Shown here piece by piece: positions 8,366 through 17,340 of a stretch of DNA of 64,000 bases (its first letter is position 1; every line of letters begins with the position of its first letter). The translations under genes were made by a program, and so were the position numbers. The notes under the pieces are model-generated. The model searched no databases. It was not told the origin of the DNA and saw nothing but the letters and a program-made list of their open reading frames with translations. This DNA comes from Actinomarina sp002308095 (GTDB lineage Bacteria > Actinomycetota > Acidimicrobiia > Actinomarinales > Actinomarinaceae): assembly GCA_045563135.1 (NCBI GenBank), contig JBJKUL010000001.1, positions 1 through 64,000 of the forward strand. The letters run 5' to 3'.

Positions 8366-8812
8366 ATGGGAAAAAGTTCAAAACAAATACTTTCTGAACA
8401 TAATGTATCAATTACTAATCCGAGAATTTTAGTTTTAGAAGTACTCCTCGATAATAAAGGACCTGTAACAGTTGATGAGCTTCAAAATGTTCTCAATAAT
8501 AAAGTAGCAAAGTCAACTCTTTACAGAGTTTTAAATGATTTAAAGAAAATTAATTTACTTCATGAATTTACTTCACCAGAAAACACTACTGTTGTTGAAC
8601 TCATCTTAGAAGATCGTGCACACCACCATCATTTGTTTTGCAGTGATTGTGGTGAGGTTATAGATGTAGAGCTCAGTAATAAATTTGAAGACTTCTTGGC
8701 TGCAGAGATAAAAAAGATTGAAAAAAAGTTTAATTTTAAAATTTCAGATCATAGAGTTGAAATGTTTGGTCAGTGTACAGACCAGTGTAAAAACTGTACT
8801 ACTGATTCTTAA
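8366..8812 (+). CDS. zur: Fur-family metal repressor, probably Zur
   Basis: A 148-residue DNA-binding repressor. It has the N-terminal winged helix (to about residue 80), the metal motif HHHHLFCSDCGE and a C-terminal CTDQCKNC, which give the Cys4 structural zinc site and regulatory His ligands of the Fur family. I chose the ATG at 8366, not the earlier one at 8315, because 8315 lies inside the operator and adds an unrelated hydrophobic stretch. A TATACT hexamer sits exactly at -12 to -7 with no ribosome-binding site, so the mRNA is likely leaderless. Zur rather than Fur is inferred from the divergent znu operon. Confidence 0.88.
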   Translation: MGKSSKQILSEHNVSITNPRILVLEVLLDNKGPVTVDELQNVLNNKVAKSTLYRVLNDLKKINLLHEFTSPENTTVVELILEDRAHHHHLFCSDCGEVIDVELSNKFEDFLAAEIKKIEKKFNFKISDHRVEMFGQCTDQCKNCTTDS

Positions 8813-8988
8813 AAAATTATTGCTAAAAGTGATGCGTTAATTAAGAAAGATTCAATTACTTGAATAGTGTGCATTTCAAACAAGTTACTGACCATTGGAA
8901 CCATAAAGTTATCACCACTTGCTGTCTGAGATACAATATAAATTGTTTCTTCAATTGGTTTATCAGCTATATTACAAATTACACACAT
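8809..8988 (-). CDS. Small CxxC protein, unknown
   Basis: A 59-residue frame beginning MCVICNIADKP, preceded by AAGGA seven bases before the ATG. It overlaps the end of the facing zur gene by four bases. The N-terminal CxxC could bind metal or be redox-active; the C-terminal half is hydrophobic. I know no family for it. Coding is supported only by the start signal, tight packing and the absence of another use for the gap. Confidence 0.45.
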   Translation of the reverse strand: MCVICNIADKPIEETIYIVSQTASGDNFMVPMVSNLFEMHTIQVIESFLINASLLAIIF

Positions 8989-9033
8989 ATTAATTCCTTA
9001 TCTAATATTTTATCGACATATAAACTAAAGTAA

Positions 9034-10272
9034 ATGCATTTAAACTTAATTAACTTTCATCATGGAATTGGCAGCGTGGGTGACCTCCCTATTCCCTTTG
9101 AAACTGTTTTAAATATTTCTGCATGGGTAATTGTTCTAACATTTGTTTTCTTAAAAGTCTCTTGGAAACAATCTGTACTCATAGAAAAAGAAGTTGTTGA
9201 AGCTAAGAAACAAAGCATCTCTGGAAAAGTTTTAGGTCTATTTGTTTTATCTTTACTAATTTTTCCTGGATTAATTGGTAATGAGGAAGCAAAAACATCC
9301 ATAACACCCCTTATTATTTGGGTATTTCTCTGGATAGGTGTCCCAGTGTTAGGTCTTATTTTTGGAGATATTTATGCAAAGTTTAACCCGCTGGCAATAA
9401 TTCCCTCAGATGAAAAAAAACCCACAACCGTATGGTTTGCATCTTTATTGTTTCTTGGGCTTACTTGGTTTGAACTTGTGTGGAGAAAGCCAGGAAATCC
9501 ATCACATATTGGAGTTGTTTTCATCATATTATTTGTAGTAACAACAGGTGTACGAATTCTTTTTGGTAAAGCTTCTATTGAAGTTGACCCTCTTCATCTG
9601 CTTCACCATTTATATGCAAAGTTAAGATTCACAGTTTCTAGGCCATTTTATAAGAATATGCTTGAGAATATTGCTAACCTTTCAAACTTTAAAGGCATGG
9701 AGTATTTCATATTATTGATGATTGGTACTGTAACCTATGATGGGCTAAGAGGAACAACTTTTTGGTATAACCTATTTGGATCTTCCACTTTAGATATTGG
9801 TTTCTCAACACTTTCATTTCTTGCGATAAATATTATCATTATCAGTTCCTATAGGTTCGCTTGTTGGTTCGCATTGAAAGTAAGTGGTGAAAAAAAAGAT
9901 TTAAACGATGTTTCCCTTTTGTTTGCACACACAATGCTTCCTATCGCCTTTGCTTATCATGTAACTCATTATTTGAGTTTGCTTTTATATGAATCTCAAA
10001 CTATTTTTTATCGACTGAATGATCCCTATGGTCTTGGTTGGAATCTTTTTGGGATTGAGGAAATAACTATCAATTATTTTTTAACTCCAGTTGCTTTATG
10101 GGGCATCCAAGTGTTCCTTACTTTGGCTGGACACATGTTGAGCGTTGTTCTTGCTCATGATTTATCTATAAAACTTTTTGGACATCAACAGAGTGACAAA
10201 ACTCAGTATATATTTTTGTTAATTACTGTAGGTCTTACTCTTCAAGCCTTATTTGTTTTAAGCGTTCCTTAA
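9034..10272 (+). CDS. Polytopic membrane protein, unknown (fenitrothion hydrolase-like annotation)
   Basis: A 412-residue protein with about ten hydrophobic helices and short loops. Motifs such as WIGVPVLGLIFGDIYAKFNPLAI, TYDGLRGTTFW and a late HVTHYLSLLLYE recall a family of actinobacterial membrane proteins often labelled fenitrothion hydrolase from a single study; that activity should not be assumed. Repeated His residues within helices (HVTHY, GHMLSVVLAHD) might bind a metal or haem. It converges with the M48 peptidase gene, overlapping it by 15 bases at the 3' end. Confidence 0.75.
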   Translation: MHLNLINFHHGIGSVGDLPIPFETVLNISAWVIVLTFVFLKVSWKQSVLIEKEVVEAKKQSISGKVLGLFVLSLLIFPGLIGNEEAKTSITPLIIWVFLWIGVPVLGLIFGDIYAKFNPLAIIPSDEKKPTTVWFASLLFLGLTWFELVWRKPGNPSHIGVVFIILFVVTTGVRILFGKASIEVDPLHLLHHLYAKLRFTVSRPFYKNMLENIANLSNFKGMEYFILLMIGTVTYDGLRGTTFWYNLFGSSTLDIGFSTLSFLAINIIIISSYRFACWFALKVSGEKKDLNDVSLLFAHTMLPIAFAYHVTHYLSLLLYESQTIFYRLNDPYGLGWNLFGIEEITINYFLTPVALWGIQVFLTLAGHMLSVVLAHDLSIKLFGHQQSDKTQYIFLLITVGLTLQALFVLSVP

Positions 10273-11538
10273 GTCTTTTTTGTCCTCTAAACTTTTCACA
10301 CGCTCAGCAATTGGGGGATGTGAGTAGTAGTAAGAACTATATAAGCTGTCAGGTGTTAGATTTGAGGAATTATCTTTGCTTAATTTAAGAAGTCCTGAAA
10401 TCATACTCTCTACCTCTGTATATTGGATAGAGAAATCATCAGCGGCAAATTCCCTCTGTCTAGATATATAAGAAGAAATTGGTTTTGTGAAAAAAGTGTA
10501 AGAGCCAATAACTAAATAAAATAATAAAAATTTGGAATATAGAGTTATCTCATCTAGCCCATGTCCATAAAAGAATTCATCAGCCATGAAAGCTTGTCCT
10601 AATATATAAAATCCAAAAAATCCAAAAAATATAGAACTAACAAGAGTTCTTCTTATATGTCCTAGCTTATAATGCCCTAGCTCATGCCCTAGAATCGATT
10701 CCATTTCAGTAGGAGTAATCGTCTCTAAAAGAGTGTCATAAAAAACTATTCTTTTATTATTTCCAAATCCAGTAAAGAATGCATTTCCATGTGAGCTTCT
10801 TAGGCTTCCATCCATAACAAACAGTCCTTTAGCCTTAAAATTAATTTTGTTGAGAAGTTTTTCAATAGGTTCTTTAAATTTCTCATCAGTAATTGGCTCT
10901 AGTTTGTTGAAGAGAGGAAGAATTAGGACAGGATAAAGATAAAAGATTACAGCTTGAAATAGAAATACTGCAAGAAAGGCATAGATCCACCAATTTTCCC
11001 CTAATTGTTCAATTATTGAAATTACTACAGCGTAAAGGGTAGAGGAAAAAACAACAGTGATAAGTAAGTTTTTTATCAAGTCTTGGACAAATGTTTTTGT
11101 AGTTGTTTTATTGAATCCGTATTTTTCCTCAAGGGTAAATGTTGAGTATATAGCAAGAGGAATTCCTACTATTTCATCAACTAAAACAATGAATAGTCCT
11201 AGCAAAATAATCCCTAAAATATTTGATTGAGTAATATCCTGAACTATTTTTGTTAGAAAATTAAGCAACCCGCCTGTTGTAAACAGTAAAAGAACTCCAA
11301 CAGATACAAAAGCTGTAAACATTGAAAATCTAATTCTGTCAGTATTGTAATTGATTGATTTTTTGTATTCCTCTTCGGTAACAACACTCACAAACCGTTC
11401 AGGAATTTTGTCTTTATTTTTTTCCATTGATTGGATGTTTCTCTGTTTTAGATAAGTTTCAAGTAAAAACTTGATTCCAATAAATACTGGAAAAAGTACT
11501 TTGAAATTTAAATCATTGATTATGTCAACTAGATTCAT
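10258..11538 (-). CDS. M48-family membrane metalloprotease (Ste24-like)
   Basis: A 426-residue integral membrane zinc protease. The catalytic HELGH motif lies in ILGHELGHYKLGHI (about residues 285-298), with the third ligand Glu in REFAADDFSIQY. Several helices precede and follow the active site, and the length equals that of CAAX prenyl protease 1 homologues of bacteria. The role is likely membrane-protein quality control or signal-peptide clean-up; no prenylated substrate is implied. An AAAGG lies upstream of the ATG. It precedes no obvious partner; the prenyl transferase gene upstream is separated by 50 bases. Confidence 0.92.
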   Translation of the reverse strand: MNLVDIINDLNFKVLFPVFIGIKFLLETYLKQRNIQSMEKNKDKIPERFVSVVTEEEYKKSINYNTDRIRFSMFTAFVSVGVLLLFTTGGLLNFLTKIVQDITQSNILGIILLGLFIVLVDEIVGIPLAIYSTFTLEEKYGFNKTTTKTFVQDLIKNLLITVVFSSTLYAVVISIIEQLGENWWIYAFLAVFLFQAVIFYLYPVLILPLFNKLEPITDEKFKEPIEKLLNKINFKAKGLFVMDGSLRSSHGNAFFTGFGNNKRIVFYDTLLETITPTEMESILGHELGHYKLGHIRRTLVSSIFFGFFGFYILGQAFMADEFFYGHGLDEITLYSKFLLFYLVIGSYTFFTKPISSYISRQREFAADDFSIQYTEVESMISGLLKLSKDNSSNLTPDSLYSSYYYSHPPIAERVKSLEDKKDLRNA

Positions 11539-11588
11539 ATTCGTTTATATTACCTTTGTTTAAATTGTAAGAAAGAGTGATAAATAAA

Positions 11589-12353
11589 CTATTTACCAAA
11601 TCTTCTCTCTCGTTGAACATACTCTCTCAAACAGCGTAAAAAATCAATTTTTCTAAATTCAGGCCAGAAAACATCTTGAAAAATGAATTCGGAGTATGCG
11701 CTCTGCCAAAGGAGAAAACCTGAAAGTCTTGCTTCTCCACTTGTTCTAATAACAAGGTCTATATCTGGAACCCCTGGTGAATATAAATGTTCCCTTAGGT
11801 CTTCGTCTGTCATATTTTCAATGAGATTATCTATATCCTCTTCTTTATTGTTTTTAAGAAGACTTTTTATTGCATCTACAATTTCCTGGCGTCCACCATA
11901 GCCAAGTGCAATTGTAAGTGTTTTTTCTCCACCACCTCTAACTTCTTGAAGCTTGTCGATAGTGTCCTGAAGATATTGAGGGAGTTGGTCAAAACTACCG
12001 ATAAATTGAATTTTAAAATTATCTACAATATCGTCAATTATTAGTTCTTCAAAAAGTTCGTTGACTACTTTGTAATATGGCTCTAGTTCCTCCTGTGGCC
12101 TAGACAGGTTTTCTTTTGATAGAAGCCAACTTGTAATATGTTTAATCCCAAGTTCGTCGCACCATGATACACATTCTTTGAATCGAACCATCCCAATTCT
12201 ATATGAGACTTCGTAGCTTAGTAGTTTTTCCCTACGTGCATACCTCCTGTGTCCATCATGGATAAGCCCAATATGTTTAGGTAGTTGTTTTGTTTCAAGG
12301 TCTTTTTGTAAACGTGATTCATAAATGCCATAAACGAACTTTGGTGAGACCAT
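11589..12353 (-). CDS. uppS: Cis-prenyltransferase (UppS family)
   Basis: A 254-residue isoprenyl diphosphate synthase that builds the polyprenyl carrier for cell-wall precursors. Seen: HIGLIHDGHRRYARR (the usual motif is MDGNxRWA, so the Asn is replaced by His while the catalytic Asp is kept), HITSWLLSKENLSRP and the C-terminal RTSGEARLSGFLLWQSAYSEF with the family's Arg and Ser ligands. The family's usual length is about 245-260. Actinobacteria often hold two paralogues of different chain length; which one this is cannot be read here. The M24 peptidase gene ends two bases upstream, so they are probably co-transcribed. Confidence 0.9.
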   Translation of the reverse strand: MVSPKFVYGIYESRLQKDLETKQLPKHIGLIHDGHRRYARREKLLSYEVSYRIGMVRFKECVSWCDELGIKHITSWLLSKENLSRPQEELEPYYKVVNELFEELIIDDIVDNFKIQFIGSFDQLPQYLQDTIDKLQEVRGGGEKTLTIALGYGGRQEIVDAIKSLLKNNKEEDIDNLIENMTDEDLREHLYSPGVPDIDLVIRTSGEARLSGFLLWQSAYSEFIFQDVFWPEFRKIDFLRCLREYVQRERRFGK

Positions 12354-12355
12354 AA

Positions 12356-13777
12356 TTAACTACAAATAGTTTCTATCTCTTCTATGTTTCTTGGTAATGC
12401 CTCCGTTAAATTTATTGGTTTACCTTCCGTACATAAAATATTGTCTTCAATTCTGATTCCAATACCTAACAAACTCTCTGGAATTTCATGAGTAATTGTT
12501 TTTGCTTCTTGCATTTCTTTTTGCTCTAGTTTTGTAGCTGCTTCCATACCTATTTCTTTTCTTCTGATTTTTATTTTTTCAGGATCACGTTCAAGTAGTG
12601 GGAAGTTTATTATCGGTTTAGATGGCCTTACGTAAATTCCTGGCTCAATGGTAGTAACCATACCTGGAGAAAATTTTCTAGGTTCGTTATTTAACTCGTT
12701 GCTTCCAGCGTCATGTACATCTAAACCTAACCAATGACCTGTTCCGTGCATAAAAAACTGAAAGTAGTGCATCATTGATATAGTGTCATCAATATTTTTT
12801 GGTACTAATCCAAGATTTACTAGTGACTCTGAAATAGAGGCAATTGTTGATTTGTGAACATCTTGCATTGAATGTTCAGTTTTTACCATTTCAATACCAA
12901 TATTTTGAGCTATTAATACCTCTTCGTACACTGCCTTCTGTTCTGATGAAAAAATACCGTTTATTGGAAATGTTCTAGTAATGTCTGAGGAATACATGCC
13001 ATATTCCGCAGCAGCATCAATAAGTAAAAGTTTGCCGTCTTCTAGTACTTCTCTGTTGGTGGAGTAATGCAGTATGCATGAATTATTACCACCAGCAACA
13101 ATTGAGTTATATCCAAGCCTTTCAGAACCTAGGTTAAAAAAGGTTTTTTCCATCTCAGCAGCAACTTGATATTCGTACATACCTGGTTGAGTAACCCTCA
13201 TAGCAGCAAGATGTCCCTCAATACTTATATCGCAGGCTTTTTGTAGAAGATCTAACTCTCCAGGGTGTTTTATTAACCTAAGCTCAGAGAGGATGGGTTG
13301 AATAGAATGTATATTGGCTTTACTAAAATCTCCTCCTCTTTGATCATAAGGAATTGCAAGATTTAGTGCTTGTTGATCATACTCCTGAAACAAACCTGAT
13401 GAATAATCGCAATATATGTCTTGATAACCTTTTAACAAATTAACCAACTGTTTTTTGTATTGTGATGTTGAATAAGCTGAGTGAGCCCCATACTCACTAA
13501 TTGCACCCTGTTGACCAATTCGTTTACCATCCCAAGTTTCCATTTCTTCATTTTTATCTAATACGAAAAGATGTAATTCAGGTTCAGAGTCATTTATAAG
13601 AATTACCGCATGGGCATCAGGTTCTGGCCATTCGGTTAGGTAATGGAAATCTGAAAATTGACGAAATTGGTAATTCGCATCATTATTTCTGTAAATGGTT
13701 TTATTGCCGTGTAATAACACTGCTCCATTTTTTATTTCTTTTGCAAGTCTCTCTCTAGCTTGTTTTGATAAATTCAT
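12356..13777 (-). CDS. pepP: M24B aminopeptidase P
   Basis: A 473-residue Xaa-Pro aminopeptidase with the N-terminal creatinase-like domain (to about 170) and C-terminal pita-bread domain. The five metal ligands can be placed: LLIDAAAEYGMYSSDITRTFP (two Asp), HGTGHWLGLDVHD (His), VTTIEPGIYV (Glu) and GIRIEDNILCTEG (Glu). It removes N-terminal residues ahead of proline in the cytosol. About 45 residues before the last Glu there is an inserted charged stretch (PEKIKIRRKEIGMEA). It probably shares a transcript with the prenyltransferase gene that follows. Confidence 0.94.
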   Translation of the reverse strand: MNLSKQARERLAKEIKNGAVLLHGNKTIYRNNDANYQFRQFSDFHYLTEWPEPDAHAVILINDSEPELHLFVLDKNEEMETWDGKRIGQQGAISEYGAHSAYSTSQYKKQLVNLLKGYQDIYCDYSSGLFQEYDQQALNLAIPYDQRGGDFSKANIHSIQPILSELRLIKHPGELDLLQKACDISIEGHLAAMRVTQPGMYEYQVAAEMEKTFFNLGSERLGYNSIVAGGNNSCILHYSTNREVLEDGKLLLIDAAAEYGMYSSDITRTFPINGIFSSEQKAVYEEVLIAQNIGIEMVKTEHSMQDVHKSTIASISESLVNLGLVPKNIDDTISMMHYFQFFMHGTGHWLGLDVHDAGSNELNNEPRKFSPGMVTTIEPGIYVRPSKPIINFPLLERDPEKIKIRRKEIGMEAATKLEQKEMQEAKTITHEIPESLLGIGIRIEDNILCTEGKPINLTEALPRNIEEIETICS

Positions 13778-13832
13778 AACTTCAATAAGGATAATGTATC
13801 AGTGGGTTGTTTTACCAATAATATTTACAAAG

Positions 13833-13858
13833 AAAAAGGAGCGACTAGCGCTCCTTTT
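13833..13858 (-). terminator. Intrinsic terminator of the cold-shock gene
   Basis: Ten-bp perfect stem AAAAGGAGCG / CGCTCCTTTT with a five-base loop; read leftward it runs into TTTTTCTTT, so it ends the cold-shock transcript. The forward reading has a weaker T-run, and any effect on the facing direction is minor. Confidence 0.8.
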
Positions 13859-13881
13859 CAAAAAACCAGTTTAACTGGAAC

Positions 13882-14079
13882 TTACTTCAGATTTTCAGCT
13901 GAAGATTTACCGTTTTTTTCTACAATCTCAAATTCAACCTCTTGATCTTCTTCAAGATTATTCATTCCAGCATTGCGTACTGCGGTGATGTGTACAAACA
14001 CATCTTTATCACCATCTTCAGGTGCTATGAAACCATAGCCCTTGGTTTGGTTGAACCATTTTACTTTGCCCTTCGGCAT
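13882..14079 (-). CDS. cspA: Cold-shock protein
   Basis: A 65-residue single cold-shock domain, the usual length. It has both RNA-binding motifs, KGYGFIAPED (RNP1) and DVFVHI (RNP2), in the five-strand barrel. It binds single-stranded nucleic acid and opens RNA structure. AGGAG stands before the ATG and a strong terminator follows, so it is a single-gene transcript with about 100 bases of possible leader upstream. Confidence 0.97.
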   Translation of the reverse strand: MPKGKVKWFNQTKGYGFIAPEDGDKDVFVHITAVRNAGMNNLEEDQEVEFEIVEKNGKSSAENLK

Positions 14080-14186
14080 ATTTCTCCTTAATAGTCTGTG
14101 TCTTTCGACTAGGTAACTTTAGTATTGGTGTTTATTTAAATATAATTTTTATTTTGAGTTTTTATTCCAATTAAAAAGGGTCTTTA

Positions 14187-14999
14187 TTAGTTATTTTGAA
14201 AATACGTTATAAGATTTTTTCTCCAATATTCTTCATTGTGTAATCCATCTTCTTCTACAAAATATTCATGTGAAATATTATTTTCTCTTAACTTTAGTTC
14301 AATTGCATTAACTCCTGAAAGATAAAAATTGTCATTTGTTGAAAAATCAAGTTTCCACTCACTTGGAAAAATATTACGTACTTTGTCGCCAAAAATATGT
14401 CCCTCTTTCTTACCTGTGTAGAGATGAATAAAGGTATTTTCTCCTATATTTGGTATATCTTTCAAAATACCCGGAAAGCCATACCAAAATGCTGGTGAAA
14501 GACATATTACATTTGTAAATTCAGGATTAATTATTGAAAATTTAAGAGCCATTAATCCCCCCATTGATGCTCCTATTACGTGTCTCTTTGCATTGGTTGT
14601 GTTTAAATTAAAATTCTCTATTACTGCAGGTATGAACTCACTATGAATTTTTTTTAAATGTTTAAAGCAAACTTTTGAGTTTCCACGAGGATAAGGATTA
14701 TATTGAGTCTGTCTTTTTTCATTAGAAGTTATTGCAATAATTAAAATGTTTTTATCTTGTTTTTCCTCAAAACTTTTAATAAGGTTTTCAAGGTTAAAAT
14801 AAAATCCGAATTGACTAGTTTCTTTATCAAATAAATTCTGACCATCGAAACTAACCATTACATCTGAAATTGGTTTTTGAAGGTTTGGTATTCTAACCAG
14901 AATTTTATTTGAATCTTTTAGTTCCTCATCAAAAATTTCTTCACTTAGGTATAGATTGTTAAATTTTTCTTCTTGTGAATAAATTGAGAAATCAACCAC
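14187..14999 (-). CDS. Esterase D-type alpha/beta hydrolase
   Basis: A 270-residue protein of the putative-esterase family (the enterochelin esterase/antigen 85 fold). The nucleophile elbow is GASMGG (about residues 142-147), and the C-terminal GLHNEEYWR gives the likely catalytic His. No signal peptide, so cytosolic. It begins with GTG 11 bases after argR on the same strand and may be read with it. Substrate unknown. Confidence 0.85.
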   Translation of the reverse strand: MVDFSIYSQEEKFNNLYLSEEIFDEELKDSNKILVRIPNLQKPISDVMVSFDGQNLFDKETSQFGFYFNLENLIKSFEEKQDKNILIIAITSNEKRQTQYNPYPRGNSKVCFKHLKKIHSEFIPAVIENFNLNTTNAKRHVIGASMGGLMALKFSIINPEFTNVICLSPAFWYGFPGILKDIPNIGENTFIHLYTGKKEGHIFGDKVRNIFPSEWKLDFSTNDNFYLSGVNAIELKLRENNISHEYFVEEDGLHNEEYWRKNLITYFQNN

Positions 15000-15010
15000 G
15001 GTATTGTTTT

Positions 15011-15472
15011 TTAACCAAGGACGTTTTCAATATTCTGAGCGATTACTTTAGCTTTTTTCTCATTACTTGAAATGATTAATACTACGTTATCACCAGCTAT
15101 CGATGCTACAACATTATCTAAATACAAATTATCAATTGCTTCGGCTACTACTTGTGCAGCCGCGGTAGTTGTTTTAACAACAACTTGGTTTGACACAGCT
15201 TCAACATCTAAAACAAAGTCATTTAAAGCTTTTGAAGCAATCTTCTTGTGGGCATCATTGTCTTGATCTTTTGGTAAAACGTAAACAAGCAATCCATCTT
15301 TTTTTCTTTTTTTGATTGCGCCTAGCTCATTTAGGTCTCGAGAAAGGGTAGCTTGTGTAATCATTAAATTTCTTTTTTTTAATATGCCTTTTAATTGGTT
15401 TTGAGATGATATATTTCCGTCTTCAATTAAGTCAGCAATAATTTTTTGTCTTTGTAGTGTTGATTTCGCCAT
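15011..15472 (-). CDS. argR: Arginine repressor
   Basis: A 153-residue ArgR: N-terminal winged helix with ITQATLSRDLNELGAIK (about 40-56) and C-terminal hexamerisation/arginine-binding domain. I placed the start at the ATG of MAKSTLQRQ because a TATATT hexamer lies exactly at -12 to -7 and an operator-like palindrome directly precedes it; the ATG at 15487 would add only five residues inside the operator. No arg biosynthetic genes lie in the window, so it probably acts on distant genes and on itself. Confidence 0.93.
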   Translation of the reverse strand: MAKSTLQRQKIIADLIEDGNISSQNQLKGILKKRNLMITQATLSRDLNELGAIKKRKKDGLLVYVLPKDQDNDAHKKIASKALNDFVLDVEAVSNQVVVKTTTAAAQVVAEAIDNLYLDNVVASIAGDNVVLIISSNEKKAKVIAQNIENVLG

Positions 15473-15507
15473 TGTATAAATATACATTAATATGAATATT
15501 TATACAA
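15472..15507. promoter_or_regulatory. ArgR autoregulatory operator
   Basis: Inverted repeat of 12-base arms TTGTATAAATAT and ATATTTATACAA separated by 12 bases, filling the whole gap between the CCA-enzyme gene and argR. The arms resemble AT-rich ARG-box halves, and the right part contains the -10 hexamer, so binding would block the promoter. Confidence 0.65.
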
Positions 15508-16881
15508 TTATAATTTTTTATAAATACTTTCTGCAAGTTCTATTGCTTCTTCTTTTGAAACTTCTCCGTCATTTAGCCTTTGTTCATATAGAGCTTTCAT
15601 TATTTTTCCAACCTCAGGTCCAGGTTTTAAATCAAATAATTTCATAACATCGTCACCAGAAATTGGGGGTCGTAAATTTGAAAGTTCTTCTTTTTCTTGA
15701 ACTTCCGCTATTCTTTTCTCCATTTCGTCTAAATATTGATTAATTTCTTTATATTTCTGTTGGTTTTTTGTAGTTATATCTGCTCTAACTAATTCGTTTA
15801 ATTCATTTAACATGTCACCTGAGTCTACGATGTATCTTCTAACGGCTGAATCTGTCCAGCCCATTTTAAAAGTATGTGGACGAAGATGGTTTTCCACAAG
15901 TAGACATATATCTTTTATCTCATTTTTACTGAATTTTAACCTTTTCAAAATTTGAGCTGCCATTCGTGCGCCGACAACTTCATGATGTCTGAAATGTACT
16001 TTTCCATTTTCAATTCCTTTTGTTTTTGGCTTACCAATATCATGAAGCAAAGCTGCAAATCTTGGAACAACTTGTGGTGACACTCTCTCAACGACAATTA
16101 ACGTATGTTCATAAACGTCCTTATGGTGATGTTTTGGATCAACTTCTATTTTTAATAGATCGAGTTCTGGCATAATTTTTTGACTTAAGCCACTTTCTAC
16201 GAATGCTCTTATTGCCAAAGTTGTATTGTCTCCAGTTAATAATTTCATCAACTCATCTCTTACTCTTTCGCTGCTAACTATCTCAATTCTCTCAATATTT
16301 TTTTTAATAGCCTCAAACGTTTCGTTGTTTGGTGTAAACCCATGAGTGCTGATAAACCTGCAAGCTCTTAACATTCTTAACGGATCGTCTGAAAAAGAAA
16401 TATCAGCTGACATGGGTGTTGTTATAATGCCCTGGGATAGATCTTTGAGACCTCCGAATGGATCAATCAACTCATTTTTTAATATGTCATAAGCTACTGC
16501 ATTAACAGTAAAGTCTCTTCTTTTTAAGTCACCCTCAAGGCTAGAAGAGTTAACAATTTCAGGTTTACGAGAATCTTCTTCGTACGAGTCTTCACGAAAT
16601 GTTGTTACATGAATAGAAAACTCATCATATTGGGCTTCAATGGTGCCGAAATCCTTTCCAATTTCTGTAGTTTGATATTTGTTTTCTTTGAAAAGTTTTA
16701 GAGATTGATCTGTCGTTGCGTTTGTGGTGAAATCAAAATCAGTTGTTGAAATATCAAGAATTCCATCTCTTACAGCACCACCTACTAAATAAAGTTCAAA
16801 ACCAGCATTCTTGTAAAGACTTGCAACCTCAACTAAAAATGGGTTGTCCTTCAAAACTTTTAATAGTGTTGTTGGTACCAT
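15508..16881 (-). CDS. cca: CCA-adding tRNA nucleotidyltransferase with HD domain
   Basis: A 457-residue polymerase of the class II nucleotidyltransferase family that completes the tRNA 3' CCA end. Seen: LVGGAVRDGILDISTTDFDF (GG plus the DxD metal site, about 32-52), the RRDFTVNAVAYD motif (about 121-132), PLRMLRACRF, and a following HD phosphohydrolase domain with LLHDIGKP. The layout and length match actinobacterial CCA enzymes. A TAAGCT hexamer sits at -12 to -7 of the ATG, so it is probably leaderless. It faces the NUDIX gene across 36 bases, an arrangement common in actinobacteria near the origin. Confidence 0.94.
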   Translation of the reverse strand: MVPTTLLKVLKDNPFLVEVASLYKNAGFELYLVGGAVRDGILDISTTDFDFTTNATTDQSLKLFKENKYQTTEIGKDFGTIEAQYDEFSIHVTTFREDSYEEDSRKPEIVNSSSLEGDLKRRDFTVNAVAYDILKNELIDPFGGLKDLSQGIITTPMSADISFSDDPLRMLRACRFISTHGFTPNNETFEAIKKNIERIEIVSSERVRDELMKLLTGDNTTLAIRAFVESGLSQKIMPELDLLKIEVDPKHHHKDVYEHTLIVVERVSPQVVPRFAALLHDIGKPKTKGIENGKVHFRHHEVVGARMAAQILKRLKFSKNEIKDICLLVENHLRPHTFKMGWTDSAVRRYIVDSGDMLNELNELVRADITTKNQQKYKEINQYLDEMEKRIAEVQEKEELSNLRPPISGDDVMKLFDLKPGPEVGKIMKALYEQRLNDGEVSKEEAIELAESIYKKL

Positions 16882-16917
16882 ATTGTTAGCTTAGAAGAAG
16901 ATTGGAAACTATACAGT

Positions 16918-17340
16918 ATGAATTCGAAAGTTGATTTTGCTGCTGGAGGAATTGTTTTTTACAACAATATGATCGTCCTTGTTAAAAACAGAAGAGATGA
17001 AGGTGGTAATGACAGAAGTTTTTGGGGTTACCCAAAAGGACATCTTGAAGATGGTGAGAAACCTTCAGAGGCTGCTTTGCGTGAAGTTTATGAGGAAACC
17101 GGATTTAAGGTAGAACTATGTAGCGAAACTCCTATAGCTGAATCACGCTATCAAATTGATTTAGAAAATACTGTCGTTAACAAAACAGTCTGGTTTTATG
17201 AAATGAAGGTTATTAAAGCTTTTGAAAAAGAGCCTGATGATGAAATTGCTGAGATATCAGTTGTCACCTACGAAAAAGCATTAGAATTGTTAACCTTTGA
17301 TGAAGATAAAAAGATTTTAAAATATGTATTTAACAGATGA
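16918..17340 (+). CDS. NUDIX hydrolase
   Basis: A 140-residue NUDIX protein with a complete box GHLEDGEKPSEAALREVYEETGF (about 41-63), which binds the metal ions for cleaving nucleoside diphosphate derivatives. No extra domains. Substrate is uncertain; the position next to the CCA enzyme is conserved in actinobacteria. It overlaps the next gene by 17 bases. Confidence 0.9.
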   Translation: MNSKVDFAAGGIVFYNNMIVLVKNRRDEGGNDRSFWGYPKGHLEDGEKPSEAALREVYEETGFKVELCSETPIAESRYQIDLENTVVNKTVWFYEMKVIKAFEKEPDDEIAEISVVTYEKALELLTFDEDKKILKYVFNR